Positions 45,201-52,296 of a DNA stretch of 64,000 nt are shown piece by piece (the first letter of the stretch is position 1; each line of letters opens with the position of its first letter). The notes under the pieces are model-generated. The model was not told where the DNA came from. It worked only from the letters and a program-made list of their open reading frames with translations, and did not search any database. The position numbers were made by a program, and so were the translations under genes. Source of the DNA: JBLMXQ01 sp050257855 (GTDB taxonomy: Bacteria > Acidobacteriota > Vicinamibacteria > Vicinamibacterales > CAVVIG01); the NCBI GenBank assembly GCA_050257855.1, contig JBLMXQ010000129.1, positions 1-64,000 on the forward strand, given 5' to 3'.

Positions 45201-46132
45201 CGGGCGCCGGCCAGCCGCCCGCGGGCCGATTCGATGGTTTCGGCCAGCTGGCGGTACTTGCGCGCGAACAGCACTTTCTCCCACCGGCGCAGCTCGTCGC
45301 GGAGCTTCCGGTAGCGGCGCGCCTTCGACGCCTGCCGCTTCAGCGTGCCGCACTGCTTCTCCACCTCGAAGACGATGTCGTCGATGCGCGTCAGGTTCTG
45401 CTGCGCGGCCTCGAGCTTCAGCTCCGCCGTGCGGCGCCGGGCCTTGTACTTCGTCACGCCGGCGGCTTCCTCGATCAGCGCGCGCCGGTCGGTCGGCCGC
45501 GAGCTCAGGATCATTCCGATCTTGCCCTGCTCGATGATGGCGTAAGCCTTCGCGCCAAGGCCGGTGTCCATCAGCAGATCGTGGATGTCCTTGAGACGGC
45601 AGATCTGCCCGTCGATCAGGTACTCGCTCTCGCCGGACCGATAGAGACGCCGCGTGACCTCGACCTCGCGCGCCACCGACTGAATCAGCTCTTCCGCCTC
45701 GGCCAGCGTCGATACGTGGCCGTTCCCGTTGCCGTTGCCCCCGTGCGCGTCCGGGTAGCGTTCGTGGCCGTTGCCGTTCGCATGGGCGACGCGTTGGCCG
45801 TCGGCAGGGCCCTGGGCCAGCGCGCCAGCCGCCACCTCCTCGGGAAACGCCGGGCCGGTCACCGTCTTCACGACGCCGCTGAAGCGCAGCCGCACTTCGG
45901 CCGCCGCGGTCGCCTTGCGCGCGTCGCTGCCGTTGAAGATGACGTCTTCCATCCGCTCGCCGCGCAGGCTCTTGGCGCTCTGCTCGCCCATCACCCAGGT
46001 GATGGCGTCGGCGACGTTGCTCTTGCCGCAACCGTTGGGGCCGACGATGGCCGTGACCCCCTTGTCGAAGGCGAGCTCGGATCGATCGGAGAAAGACTTG
46101 AAGCCGTGGATCTGGAGACGTTCGAGACGCAT
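42269..46132 (-). CDS. smc: Chromosome segregation protein SMC
   Basis: 1287 residues, longer than the usual about 1170-1190. Walker A 'GPNGCGKSNVADAI' at 31-44, ABC signature 'LSGGEKALTA' near 1197, Walker B 'FCLLDEIDAPLDDAN' near 1221. Coiled-coil arms surround a hinge ('GAIADYLEVDAGYERAVEAC'). Two departures: a Gly/Asn-rich insert at about 90-155 in the head ('NGNGHERYPDAHGGNGNGNG'), and an acidic Pro/Glu insert ('EEPEEPGEGEPALEAAVSA') in the C-terminal coiled coil. It condenses the chromosome with ScpA/B. A candidate promoter lies at 46294-46322. Confidence 0.94.
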   Translation of the reverse strand: MRLERLQIHGFKSFSDRSELAFDKGVTAIVGPNGCGKSNVADAITWVMGEQSAKSLRGERMEDVIFNGSDARKATAAAEVRLRFSGVVKTVTGPAFPEEVAAGALAQGPADGQRVAHANGNGHERYPDAHGGNGNGNGHVSTLAEAEELIQSVAREVEVTRRLYRSGESEYLIDGQICRLKDIHDLLMDTGLGAKAYAIIEQGKIGMILSSRPTDRRALIEEAAGVTKYKARRRTAELKLEAAQQNLTRIDDIVFEVEKQCGTLKRQASKARRYRKLRDELRRWEKVLFARKYRQLAETIESARGRLAGAREREAAASARVMEVESDLGRLRIELVEAESRATATREAAHASELAINRQQQQIAFDREQVQALEARTAAGAAELEALDARREPARAAIAARRDAAAAAAADRDRAAGALAAESEAYEVAHREIEGLEADVEAARSEVFSAINAATALRHASEHAAAARERVVETLATLDVEHDDIRIEGERVDQDRASAQESLRRTQEATEAGRIARVARESELASARIEHEWRARSVRAREQELAALEARLKSLEQLEAHRAGFGEAARMVLVEANGSVNQMGAIADYLEVDAGYERAVEACLGDTLQHVLVERPEHAAAGLRLVREHGAGRCGFLVTSHAPAAAAPGAAAEGAGGLIPLSSIVRVRGPHSGAIEQVIGEAWIAPSYDAAAGAAAGTPLPIVTLSGDVFHGAHLVTGGTSESARGILETRREVKELRDRIDEERQTLLRLAEETTAFEAAIAQASSAIAALNAEQHRLEKAIVGHELQLQRAVEEAGRLDQKREQLARERRKAEEERESIDRRQEEARASIARLGEEQRAADERLTAAQRRLFESREAVEALSQRAANAQAAHAALVERASALDTEVQRLEETAAELEARATALAAELDAMRRRAEGLRVAIAAGERQLDADVLTLERLRQDVQAADDAVSALRVTSDAHEARLRDARGALEAIRSAVAELDVHRATAEADLSHLASSCLETVQATLDEVIAEVVELERAGELTPDARVIDAEEPEEPGEGEPALEAAVSADADAPPDLTAPGEAVLAAEQHALSAEDAIARLRARIDRLGPVNMMAIEQFEELESRHAFLTTQRRDLVDSIAQTSAAIKRIDDTTRIRFAEAFTAINRNFQEVFSTLFGGGRAGLTLLDESDPLESGIEIIAQPPGKRLQSVQLLSGGEKALTAISLMFAMFRYKPSPFCLLDEIDAPLDDANIGRFVEMLRGMQAHTQFIVITHNRKTMEIADRLYGVTMEEPGVSKLVSVQLN

Positions 46133-46379
46133 GACTACACCACGACACCTGGACCGGTGCCTAGCGAGCGGCCGGGGCGCTCGTCGAAGTTGGCTGTGTT
46201 CTGGCTGGGTGACAGAACGACAACGGACCGATAGGCCGGCCCTTCACGTCCGGGAGTCTCGAACGCGGCCCCGGACCGGCCTGAACGGTCGTCAGTGTAG
46301 CAGGGGCTACTTATAGCGGCAAGCGCAAACTGCAGCCCCATCTATTGGGGTTCAATGCCCCAAACGCGGTCGATCGACC
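46133..46379 (-). other. ctpA-smc intergenic region
   Basis: 247 bases between two minus-strand genes, the longest gene-free stretch. It holds a 12-bp palindrome GGTCGATCGACC (46368-46379) at the ctpA stop. A TTGGGG/CCCCAA hairpin pair (46344-46362) is probably the ctpA terminator area. A candidate smc promoter lies at 46294-46322. No ORF and no tRNA was recognised. Confidence 0.5.
46294..46322 (-). promoter_or_regulatory. Candidate smc promoter (TTGCCG-17-TACACT)
   Basis: On the minus strand TTGCCG (46317-46322) and TACACT (46294-46299) are 17 bases apart, each 4/6 to the sigma-70 hexamers. The predicted start would leave a leader of about 150 bases before smc at 46132. Confidence 0.45.
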
Positions 46380-48005
46380 TTAGTGCCCCGCCTTCGTCGA
46401 CGCGCGGCTCAGCTCGGTCAGCTTCTGAGCTTCGCCGAACTCGGTCAGCGCCACCTGCGCCTGCGGGTCGACGCCGATCAGGTGCCGCCTCGCGTCGGCC
46501 ATGCCGAACAGCGCCTTGTCGATCTCGAACCGGATCATCGCGCGAATGAACGTCTCGTCCTTCTTGAACGCGTCCTCGTCGACGGGGATCTTGTCGGCCG
46601 CGAGCTGACCGCGGAAGTCGGCCACCATGGCATCGTCCACGGTGAAGTCGCGCTTCACGCGTTTGCGCCCGTTGGCGTGCTGCGCGATGCGCGTGTCGCC
46701 TTCCGCGCTGAACTTCTGCGCGTAGTTCGCGAACTCCTGCCGGGCGTAGAGCATCCGTCCGAACCGCGTCGGATCGAACCCTTCGATCGGCCCCTCGATG
46801 CGCTTGTCCGGCTCGATGCCGCCGCCGCCGTAGACCGGACGGCCCGCGTCGGTGTGCTTCAACTCGGCCGGCGTGTGCGCACGCGGCTTCTGGTCGCGCA
46901 GCGTGTACGTGAGGTACTCGTCGAAGGTGGCGTCCCACGGACGCTGGATCAGCCGGCCGCTCGGCGTGTAGTAGTGCGCCGTGGTCAGCGCGAGGCCGGC
47001 GCCGCCGACGATGCGGTAGATCGACTGCACGAGCGCCTTGCCGAACGTCGTCTCGCCGACGACGTACGCGCGGTCGTGGTCCTGGAGTGCGCCGGTGACG
47101 ATCTCGGCCGCGCTGGCGCTGTTGCGGTTCGCGAGCATCACGATCGGGATCTGCGTGAACCCGCCGTCGTCGGTCGCGAGATAGTCCTGATCGGAATTCG
47201 CGACGCGCCCGCGCGTGTAGACGATCATCTTCCCGCGGGGAAGGAACTCGTTTGCGACGCGGATGGCCTGATCGAGCGGGCCGCCCGGATTGCCGCGGAT
47301 GTCGAGCAGCAGCCGGCGCATGCCCTGCGAGGCCAGCTCGTGCAGCGCGTGGTTCAGATCGTGGTCGGTGTTCTCGCCGAAATCCTGCAGCCGGATGTAG
47401 CCGGTCGTGGCGTCGATCATGAAGTACGCCGGCACGGTCGGAATGATCACTTCGTCGCGCGTGACCACGAGCGGAATCAGCTCAGCGTACCCGCGGCGCC
47501 TGATGTCGATCTCGACCGGGGTCCCCTTCGGGCCGCGCAGCTTCTGCATCGCCTGCTCGGTCGTCCACCCTTTGGCGTCCTGCCCCGCGATGCGCGCGAT
47601 GATGTCGCCCTGGCGCACGCCTTTCCGGTACGCCGGCGATCCCTCGAAGACGCCCTGCGCCGTGATGTCACCCTCAATCGAGACGATGGTGATGCCGAGA
47701 CCGTAGTAGTGCCCTTCCTGGCGTTCGCGCATCTGCGCGTACTCGCGCGGGTCGAAGAAGCTCGAATGCGGGTCGAGCGTGTTGAGCATGCCGCGGATGG
47801 CGCTGTACACGAGGCGGTCGGCGTCGACCTTCTCGACGTAGCGCGCCTGGATCTGCGCGAGCGCGGCGGTGAACGTCTTGTAGTGTGCGGGGATCTGGTC
47901 TTCGGTTGCCAGCGCGCTCCGGCCGAAGAAGCCGCCGACGAGCGCGGAGACCAGAACGGCGAACACGACGGCGGGCAGAGCACGGTAGCGGCGCATGTCA
48001 GGCAT
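46380..48005 (-). CDS. C-terminal processing peptidase (S41)
   Basis: 541 residues from ATG 48005 (internal ATG 47996 possible). Signal or anchor at about 8-32 ('AVVFAVLVSALVGGF'), PDZ domain ('GSPAYRKGVRQGDIIARIAG', about 140), S41 core ('VPAYFMIDATTGYIRLQDFG', 'LLLDIRGNPGGPLDQAIRVA', 'NRNSASAAEIVTGALQD' with catalytic Ser, 'GETTFGKALVQSIYRI' with Lys). CtpA-type protease that trims envelope proteins. Upstream, divergent to tatA across 144 bp. It may be co-transcribed with smc. Confidence 0.9.
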   Translation of the reverse strand: MPDMRRYRALPAVVFAVLVSALVGGFFGRSALATEDQIPAHYKTFTAALAQIQARYVEKVDADRLVYSAIRGMLNTLDPHSSFFDPREYAQMRERQEGHYYGLGITIVSIEGDITAQGVFEGSPAYRKGVRQGDIIARIAGQDAKGWTTEQAMQKLRGPKGTPVEIDIRRRGYAELIPLVVTRDEVIIPTVPAYFMIDATTGYIRLQDFGENTDHDLNHALHELASQGMRRLLLDIRGNPGGPLDQAIRVANEFLPRGKMIVYTRGRVANSDQDYLATDDGGFTQIPIVMLANRNSASAAEIVTGALQDHDRAYVVGETTFGKALVQSIYRIVGGAGLALTTAHYYTPSGRLIQRPWDATFDEYLTYTLRDQKPRAHTPAELKHTDAGRPVYGGGGIEPDKRIEGPIEGFDPTRFGRMLYARQEFANYAQKFSAEGDTRIAQHANGRKRVKRDFTVDDAMVADFRGQLAADKIPVDEDAFKKDETFIRAMIRFEIDKALFGMADARRHLIGVDPQAQVALTEFGEAQKLTELSRASTKAGH

Positions 48006-48064
48006 CGTAGCAGATAAGTTCCTTATGGGCAACAACTTCTGGGCATCGGCCCTCCTGGAAGTCC

Positions 48065-48094
48065 TTGACCGGAGCGGTCGCCCGTTCCTATAAT
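48065..48094 (+). promoter_or_regulatory. tatA promoter (TTGACC-18-TATAAT)
   Basis: TTGACC at 48065-48070 and a perfect TATAAT at 48089-48094 are 18 bases apart, the best sigma-70 promoter in the window. It reads into tatA (ATG 48150) with a leader of about 50 bases ending in AGGAG (48140-48144). Confidence 0.75.
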
Positions 48095-48149
48095 GACGTG
48101 AACGGCCCCGCCTTGGTTTTCAGTCGTCAGCAGGTCGACAGGAGCGTGT

Positions 48150-48449
48150 ATGTTTGGTTCGCTTGGCATGCCGGAGCTGATCGTCATCTTCATCATTGCC
48201 TTGATCATCTTCGGCCCCCGCAAGCTGCCCGAACTGGGCCGCTCCCTCGGCAAGAGCATCGCGGAGTTCAAGAAGGCCTCGAACGAGCTGCGCAACACGC
48301 TCGAGGAGGAAATCCGCCTGGAAGAGCAGAAGCAGACGCTGGAGGCCTCGCGCGCAGCGGCCGCTGCGCCCGCTCAGGCAGCCGCCCCCACTCCGGCCCC
48401 GCCCGCCGAAGAGCCGGTGCCCGTGGGCAAGGTCGACCAGAGGGCGTAG
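48150..48449 (+). CDS. tatA: Twin-arginine translocase TatA/TatB-family subunit
   Basis: 99 residues: single membrane helix 'GMPELIVIFIIALIIFGP', hinge 'PRKLPELGRSLGKSI', amphipathic helix to about 50, then a Glu/Gln/Ala/Pro tail. The 'FGPRKLPELGR' and GxxEL start are family marks. Forms the pore for folded proteins. The predicted tatA and tatC make a minimal TatAC system; no tatB is visible. AGGAG five bases before the ATG. Confidence 0.92.
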   Translation: MFGSLGMPELIVIFIIALIIFGPRKLPELGRSLGKSIAEFKKASNELRNTLEEEIRLEEQKQTLEASRAAAAAPAQAAAPTPAPPAEEPVPVGKVDQRA

Positions 48450-48493
48450 GCTCAGGGCCGCGCCCGGCCGCTTTGCCCCCCATTCTGTGATTT

Positions 48494-49312
48494 ATGGCGC
48501 TCGTTCCTTTCCCTGGTCCCCAGTCCGGGGCCCTGCGAACGCCGATTGAGGAAGAGGAAGAGGATGCATCCGCGAGGATGTCGTTCCTGGAGCATCTCGA
48601 CGAGCTCAGGAAACGCATCGTCAACGCGTGCATCGGCATCGGCGTCGGTATCCTGATCAGCTTCGCGTTCATCGACCGCATCTTCAATTTCCTGCTGGCG
48701 CCGACGCGCAAGGTCCTCCCGCCGGGCGTGAAGATGATCTACACGCAGCCGGGCGAGGCGTTCGGGATGTACATCACCGTGTCGCTCATCGCGGGCGCGG
48801 TGATCGCTTCTCCGTACGTCATGTACCAGCTCTGGAAGTTCATCTCGCCGGGGCTGTACTCGAACGAGAAGCGGATGGCGATCCCGTTCGTGATGCTGAC
48901 GACGAGCGGCTTCGTGCTGGGCGCGGCGTTCAACCACTACATCGCGTTTCCGTTCATGATGCGGTTCTTCGCCAGCTTCAACGGGATCGATCTCGCCTTC
49001 ATGCCGCGCCTCGAGGACACCTTCGGCCTCTATACGAAGATGCTGCTCGGCATGGGGCTCATCTTCCAGATGCCGACGATCGTGTACTTCCTGGCGAGGC
49101 TGAAGCTGGTGACGGCGGGCTTCCTCTGGAAGCACGGCAAGTTCGCCATCCTCGTCGCGTACGTGATTGCCGCGGTCATCACGCCGACCGGCGATCCGAT
49201 GAACCAGACGATCTTTGCGGCGCCGATGATCCTGCTCTACTTCCTGAGCATCGCCATCGCCTGGCTCGTCGGGCCGAAGCGGCCGAAGCGCGCGAGCGGC
49301 GACGTCGCCTGA
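48494..49312 (+). CDS. tatC: Twin-arginine translocase subunit TatC
   Basis: 272 residues, six membrane segments. 'SFLEHLDELRKRIVNACIGI' and 'YTQPGEAFGMYITVSLIAG' are hallmark sequences, with 'SPYVMYQLWKFISPGLYSNE' and 'AVITPTGDPMNQTIFAAPMI' later. It recognises RR signal peptides. Follows tatA after 44 bases; the cytoplasmic N-terminus carries an acidic run (IEEEEEDAS). Confidence 0.93.
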   Translation: MALVPFPGPQSGALRTPIEEEEEDASARMSFLEHLDELRKRIVNACIGIGVGILISFAFIDRIFNFLLAPTRKVLPPGVKMIYTQPGEAFGMYITVSLIAGAVIASPYVMYQLWKFISPGLYSNEKRMAIPFVMLTTSGFVLGAAFNHYIAFPFMMRFFASFNGIDLAFMPRLEDTFGLYTKMLLGMGLIFQMPTIVYFLARLKLVTAGFLWKHGKFAILVAYVIAAVITPTGDPMNQTIFAAPMILLYFLSIAIAWLVGPKRPKRASGDVA

Positions 49313-49344
49313 CCGGGCCCCTTCACACTCCCCTAACCCGTTGA

Positions 49345-49374
49345 TTGACTTCGAGTACGGCTCGGCCGTACCAT
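49345..49374 (+). promoter_or_regulatory. Candidate ompA-type gene promoter (TTGACT-18-TACCAT)
   Basis: TTGACT (49345-49350) and TACCAT (49369-49374) with 18 bases between. It would start transcription about 35 bases before the ATG at 49414. GTACC-GCGGGA-GGTAC (49392-49407) forms a small hairpin over the GGGAGG ribosome site. Confidence 0.5.
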
Positions 49375-49413
49375 ATGCATGAGTTGTACGTGTACCGCGG
49401 GAGGTACAGCCTG

Positions 49414-51114
49414 ATGACGACTTCGCTTCGCTCCACCGGCCTGGCAGCCACGGCGCTGTTCCTGGCCACGGCGGCGGGCGCTCAGACGACTCCGACCACG
49501 ACGCCGGCGCAACAGCAACCGTCCACGTCCCAGTCCTCCGGCGCTTCGACCCGTCCGGCCACCACGACTTTCTACGGCGACACCGGTCTCTGGTTCGTTC
49601 CGACCGCCGAGGTGCTGGCGCACGGCACCTGGTCGGTGAGCGGGTACCGCCGCGGCACGAATTACATCCAGGGTTATACCAACGTCGGCGACTTCGCAGG
49701 CACGTTCGGCGTCGGGATCGCGGACCGCGCGGAGATCTTCGGGTCGTTCCTCGTCGACACGCGGATCGATCGCGACGTCCGGCCGCTCTTCTTCAACGAT
49801 TCGACCTTCGGCGGCGTCGTCGATCGGTATCCCAACGTCTCGAGCGGGTGGACCGGCGATCACGTCGGCGACTTCTACGTCGGCGCGAAGATCAACCTGT
49901 GGTCCGAGTACCGGCAGAACCCGGCCGCGATTGCGGTTCGCGGGATGGTGAAGCTGCCGACGGGCGACAAGACCGCCGGCACGACCACCGGCAAGGCGGA
50001 CGGTTCGTTCGACTTCATCGTCAGCAAGGAAGTGAACCAGGTCGCGGAGTGGTCCGGATACGGCGGCTACGAGTTCCGCGGACAGCCGGACAACTACGAC
50101 GCCCCCGGCGGCGCCTTCCGCTGGGGCACCGGGGTCGGATTCCCGTCCCGCAGCATGGTGCGCGGCATCGCCGAGCTCGATGGCACGGTGCCGTCGAAGA
50201 GCACGATGACCTTCACAGGCGCGGCCTGTCAGAGCGTGGGCTGTCCGCCGCTCACCTCCGACGTCCAGAAGCTCACGCGTGCGACGCTGGGCATCACCAT
50301 TCAGGCGCGCAACGGCTTCTTCCTCGGCGGCGGTGCGAGCTGGAACCTTCCGCAGCAGGCGCGCGACACGGCGCACGCCGCGGACGATGCGACCGGCGAT
50401 TACTGGGACTGGCAGGTCCGGATCGGCTATCACCCCGGCGTGCGCGTCTACGTGCCGCCGCCGCCGCCCCCGCCGCCGCCACCGCCTCCGCCGGCCAACC
50501 GGCCGCCGACGGTCCATGCGCGCTGCGAGCCGTGCACGGTGGAGGTCGGGAAGACGTCCACGGTAACGGCCGACGCGCAGGATCCGGACGGCGATGCGCT
50601 GACCTACCGCTGGAGCGCGCCGACCGGCACGTTCCAGAACCCGGCGGATCGGCAGACGTTGTGGACGGCGCCGCAGCAGGAGGGCTCCGTGCCGGTCACC
50701 GTCTCGGTGGACGATGGCAAGGGCGGTACGGCGTCGGACTCGGTGACCATCCAGGTGGTCCGGCCGCCGAAGAAGGAGTACACGTTCGAGGACGTGCACT
50801 TCGACTTCGATCGCTATACGCTGCGTCCCGAGGCGCTGCGGCTGCTCGACGAAGCCGTGAAGGCGCTGCAGGAAGATCCGCAGCTCACGATCGAGATCGA
50901 GGGCCACACCTGCAACATCGGCACGGCCGAGTACAACCTGGCGCTCGGCGATCGCCGTGCCAAGGCGGTGGAGGAATATCTGACGTCGCGCGGCATCGCG
51001 GCGAGCCGTCTGCACACGGTGAGCTACGGTGAAGAGCGGCCGAAGTACGACAACTCGCGCGAGGAGACCCGGCGCCTCAACCGGCGCGCGGCGCTCGTCG
51101 TCAAGGTGCAGTAG
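49414..51114 (+). CDS. OmpA-family outer-membrane protein with Ig-like domain
   Basis: 566 residues from ATG 49414 (GGGAGG nine bases upstream; a longer frame starts at 49345). Signal peptide '...LAATALFLATAAGA-QTTP'. A long N-terminal porin-like region (about 45-345, 'FYGDTGLWFVPTAEVLAHGT', 'GSFLVDTRIDRDVRPLFF') is followed by a 13-proline run, an Ig/cadherin-like domain ('NRPPTVHARCEPCTVEVG', about 365-445), and a C-terminal OmpA peptidoglycan-binding domain ('HFDFDRYTLRPEALRLLDEA', 'IEIEGHTCNIGTAEYNLALG', 'RLNRRAALVVKVQ'). It anchors the outer membrane to peptidoglycan. Poly-Pro is unusual. Confidence 0.87.
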   Translation: MTTSLRSTGLAATALFLATAAGAQTTPTTTPAQQQPSTSQSSGASTRPATTTFYGDTGLWFVPTAEVLAHGTWSVSGYRRGTNYIQGYTNVGDFAGTFGVGIADRAEIFGSFLVDTRIDRDVRPLFFNDSTFGGVVDRYPNVSSGWTGDHVGDFYVGAKINLWSEYRQNPAAIAVRGMVKLPTGDKTAGTTTGKADGSFDFIVSKEVNQVAEWSGYGGYEFRGQPDNYDAPGGAFRWGTGVGFPSRSMVRGIAELDGTVPSKSTMTFTGAACQSVGCPPLTSDVQKLTRATLGITIQARNGFFLGGGASWNLPQQARDTAHAADDATGDYWDWQVRIGYHPGVRVYVPPPPPPPPPPPPPANRPPTVHARCEPCTVEVGKTSTVTADAQDPDGDALTYRWSAPTGTFQNPADRQTLWTAPQQEGSVPVTVSVDDGKGGTASDSVTIQVVRPPKKEYTFEDVHFDFDRYTLRPEALRLLDEAVKALQEDPQLTIEIEGHTCNIGTAEYNLALGDRRAKAVEEYLTSRGIAASRLHTVSYGEERPKYDNSREETRRLNRRAALVVKVQ

Positions 51115-51136
51115 TCGTAGTAGTCAAGGTGCAGTA
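51100..51136 (+). repeat. Tandem duplication of the ompA 3' end
   Basis: GTCAAGGTGCAGTA occurs at 51100-51113 and again at 51123-51136, a 23-bp period, so the last codons of the OmpA gene are copied just after its own stop. The second copy is followed by another stop (TAA). Confidence 0.9.
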
Positions 51137-51164
51137 ACACGCGGGCAGACGGGCGGGTATGGCG

Positions 51165-51197
51165 GGGCGAGGCCGTCCCGCCCTTCCCGCCTCGCCC
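51165..51197 (+). terminator. GC-rich hairpin after the OmpA gene
   Basis: GGGCGAGGC (51165-51173) pairs with GCCTCGCCC (51189-51197), a perfect nine-bp stem with a 15-base loop. No U-tract follows. It may act as a Rho-dependent or stabilising structure, and it argues against translation starting at the ATG at 51159. Confidence 0.5.
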
Positions 51198-51257
51198 GTC
51201 CGGCCCGCCCCTCGCCGCCGGCAGCCGCCGGCCCCGCGCACTTCTCGGCTTGAGCCC

Positions 51258-52292
51258 GTGGTCATCAAGGCAGCAGCCGGCCGGCAGATCGACACGCTCA
51301 TCGCGGATCTGGCGTCGGCGAGCGACGTGACGCGCGAGGCGGCCGTCGCGCGCCTGACGATCATCGGAGGCCGCGCCGTGGAGCGCCTGATGGCGCTCAC
51401 CGATTCGGACACGCGTCCAGAGGCGCGCGCCGCCGCCTTGCGTGCGCTCCATGCGATCGGCGACCCGCGCGCGCTGGGGCCGGCCGTGCGCGCCGCCAGC
51501 GCGGCGAATGCGGCCACGGCGACGGCCGCGATCGTCGTGCTCCGGGGCCTCCTGCGGAGCGCGCTGGGCGCCGCGGCTCTGGACGCGCTGACCGCGCAGG
51601 CGCTCGACAGGGCGCGGGCGCCCGCGGTGCGGGCGGCGGCCGTGGAGGCGCTCGGCGACCTCGACCCGGACACCCGCGCACCGCTCTGGAATGTGCTGGC
51701 CGACGATCCGGAGCCCGCGGTCCGCGCGGTCGTCGAAGCGCACGCGCGAGGAACCCCGCCGCCCGGTCCGGCACGCGGTCTCGCCGACCTTGCAGAAGGC
51801 CCGCTGCCCGATGATCCGGACGCGCTGCGCCGGGCCATCGCGCGTGCTCCGGCCCGGACGTCCCTGACCACGCTCCAGGAGCTCGTCAATCGGATTCGCG
51901 AGCGCGAGGCGATCGAGCGTCCGCCGCGTCGGGGCGCGTGGAGCTCGGCGCGCGCGGCCGCGCACCTCGCCCTGGCCGCGCGCAACAGCCGTCTGGCGCT
52001 GTACGACCTGCGCGAATGGCTGCAGCAGGCCGAAGGTCCGCTGCCGGTCGACGCGATCGCCGCGCTCGAGCAGATCGGGGACGAGTCGTGCCTGGAGCCG
52101 ATCGCTGCGGCGTACGCGAAGGCGACTGTCTCCGGTCGGAGCGGCCACGACTGGTGGCGGGAACACCTCGCGGACGCCTTCCGGGCCATCGCGAAGCGGG
52201 AACGCGTGACACGCCGGCACGCGGTCGCCAGGCGGATCGCCACGAGGTGGGGCGCGGCCGCGGAGCTCTGGCCGCACCGCTCGCGGTCCTGA
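51258..52292 (+). CDS. HEAT-repeat domain protein
   Basis: 344 residues from GTG 51258; a frame begins at 51159 but crosses the hairpin. Several HEAT-like alpha-helical repeats with conserved Asp/Arg and Ala ('LASASDVTREAAVARLTIIG', 'DTRPEARAAALRALHAIGDP', 'RAPAVRAAAVEALGDLDPDT', 'DDPEPAVRAVVEAHA'). PBS lyase-like HEAT repeats are scaffolds for protein-protein contacts. No signal sequence; function unknown. It converges on proS with four bases between stops. Confidence 0.78.
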   Translation: MVIKAAAGRQIDTLIADLASASDVTREAAVARLTIIGGRAVERLMALTDSDTRPEARAAALRALHAIGDPRALGPAVRAASAANAATATAAIVVLRGLLRSALGAAALDALTAQALDRARAPAVRAAAVEALGDLDPDTRAPLWNVLADDPEPAVRAVVEAHARGTPPPGPARGLADLAEGPLPDDPDALRRAIARAPARTSLTTLQELVNRIREREAIERPPRRGAWSSARAAAHLALAARNSRLALYDLREWLQQAEGPLPVDAIAALEQIGDESCLEPIAAAYAKATVSGRSGHDWWREHLADAFRAIAKRERVTRRHAVARRIATRWGAAAELWPHRSRS

Positions 52293-52296
52293 CGGT

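Noticed and set aside
39701..46234. A 2177-residue open frame on the plus strand
   Set aside because: It runs antisense through hypF, the M48 protease gene and smc. The minus-strand genes have full family motifs, and the frame is open only because GC-rich codons rarely make stops in that phase.
46344..46362. A tRNA T-arm-like hairpin (GGGG-TTCAATG-CCCC)
   Set aside because: The loop fits the T-loop pattern, but no acceptor, D or anticodon arm is found upstream with matching pairs.
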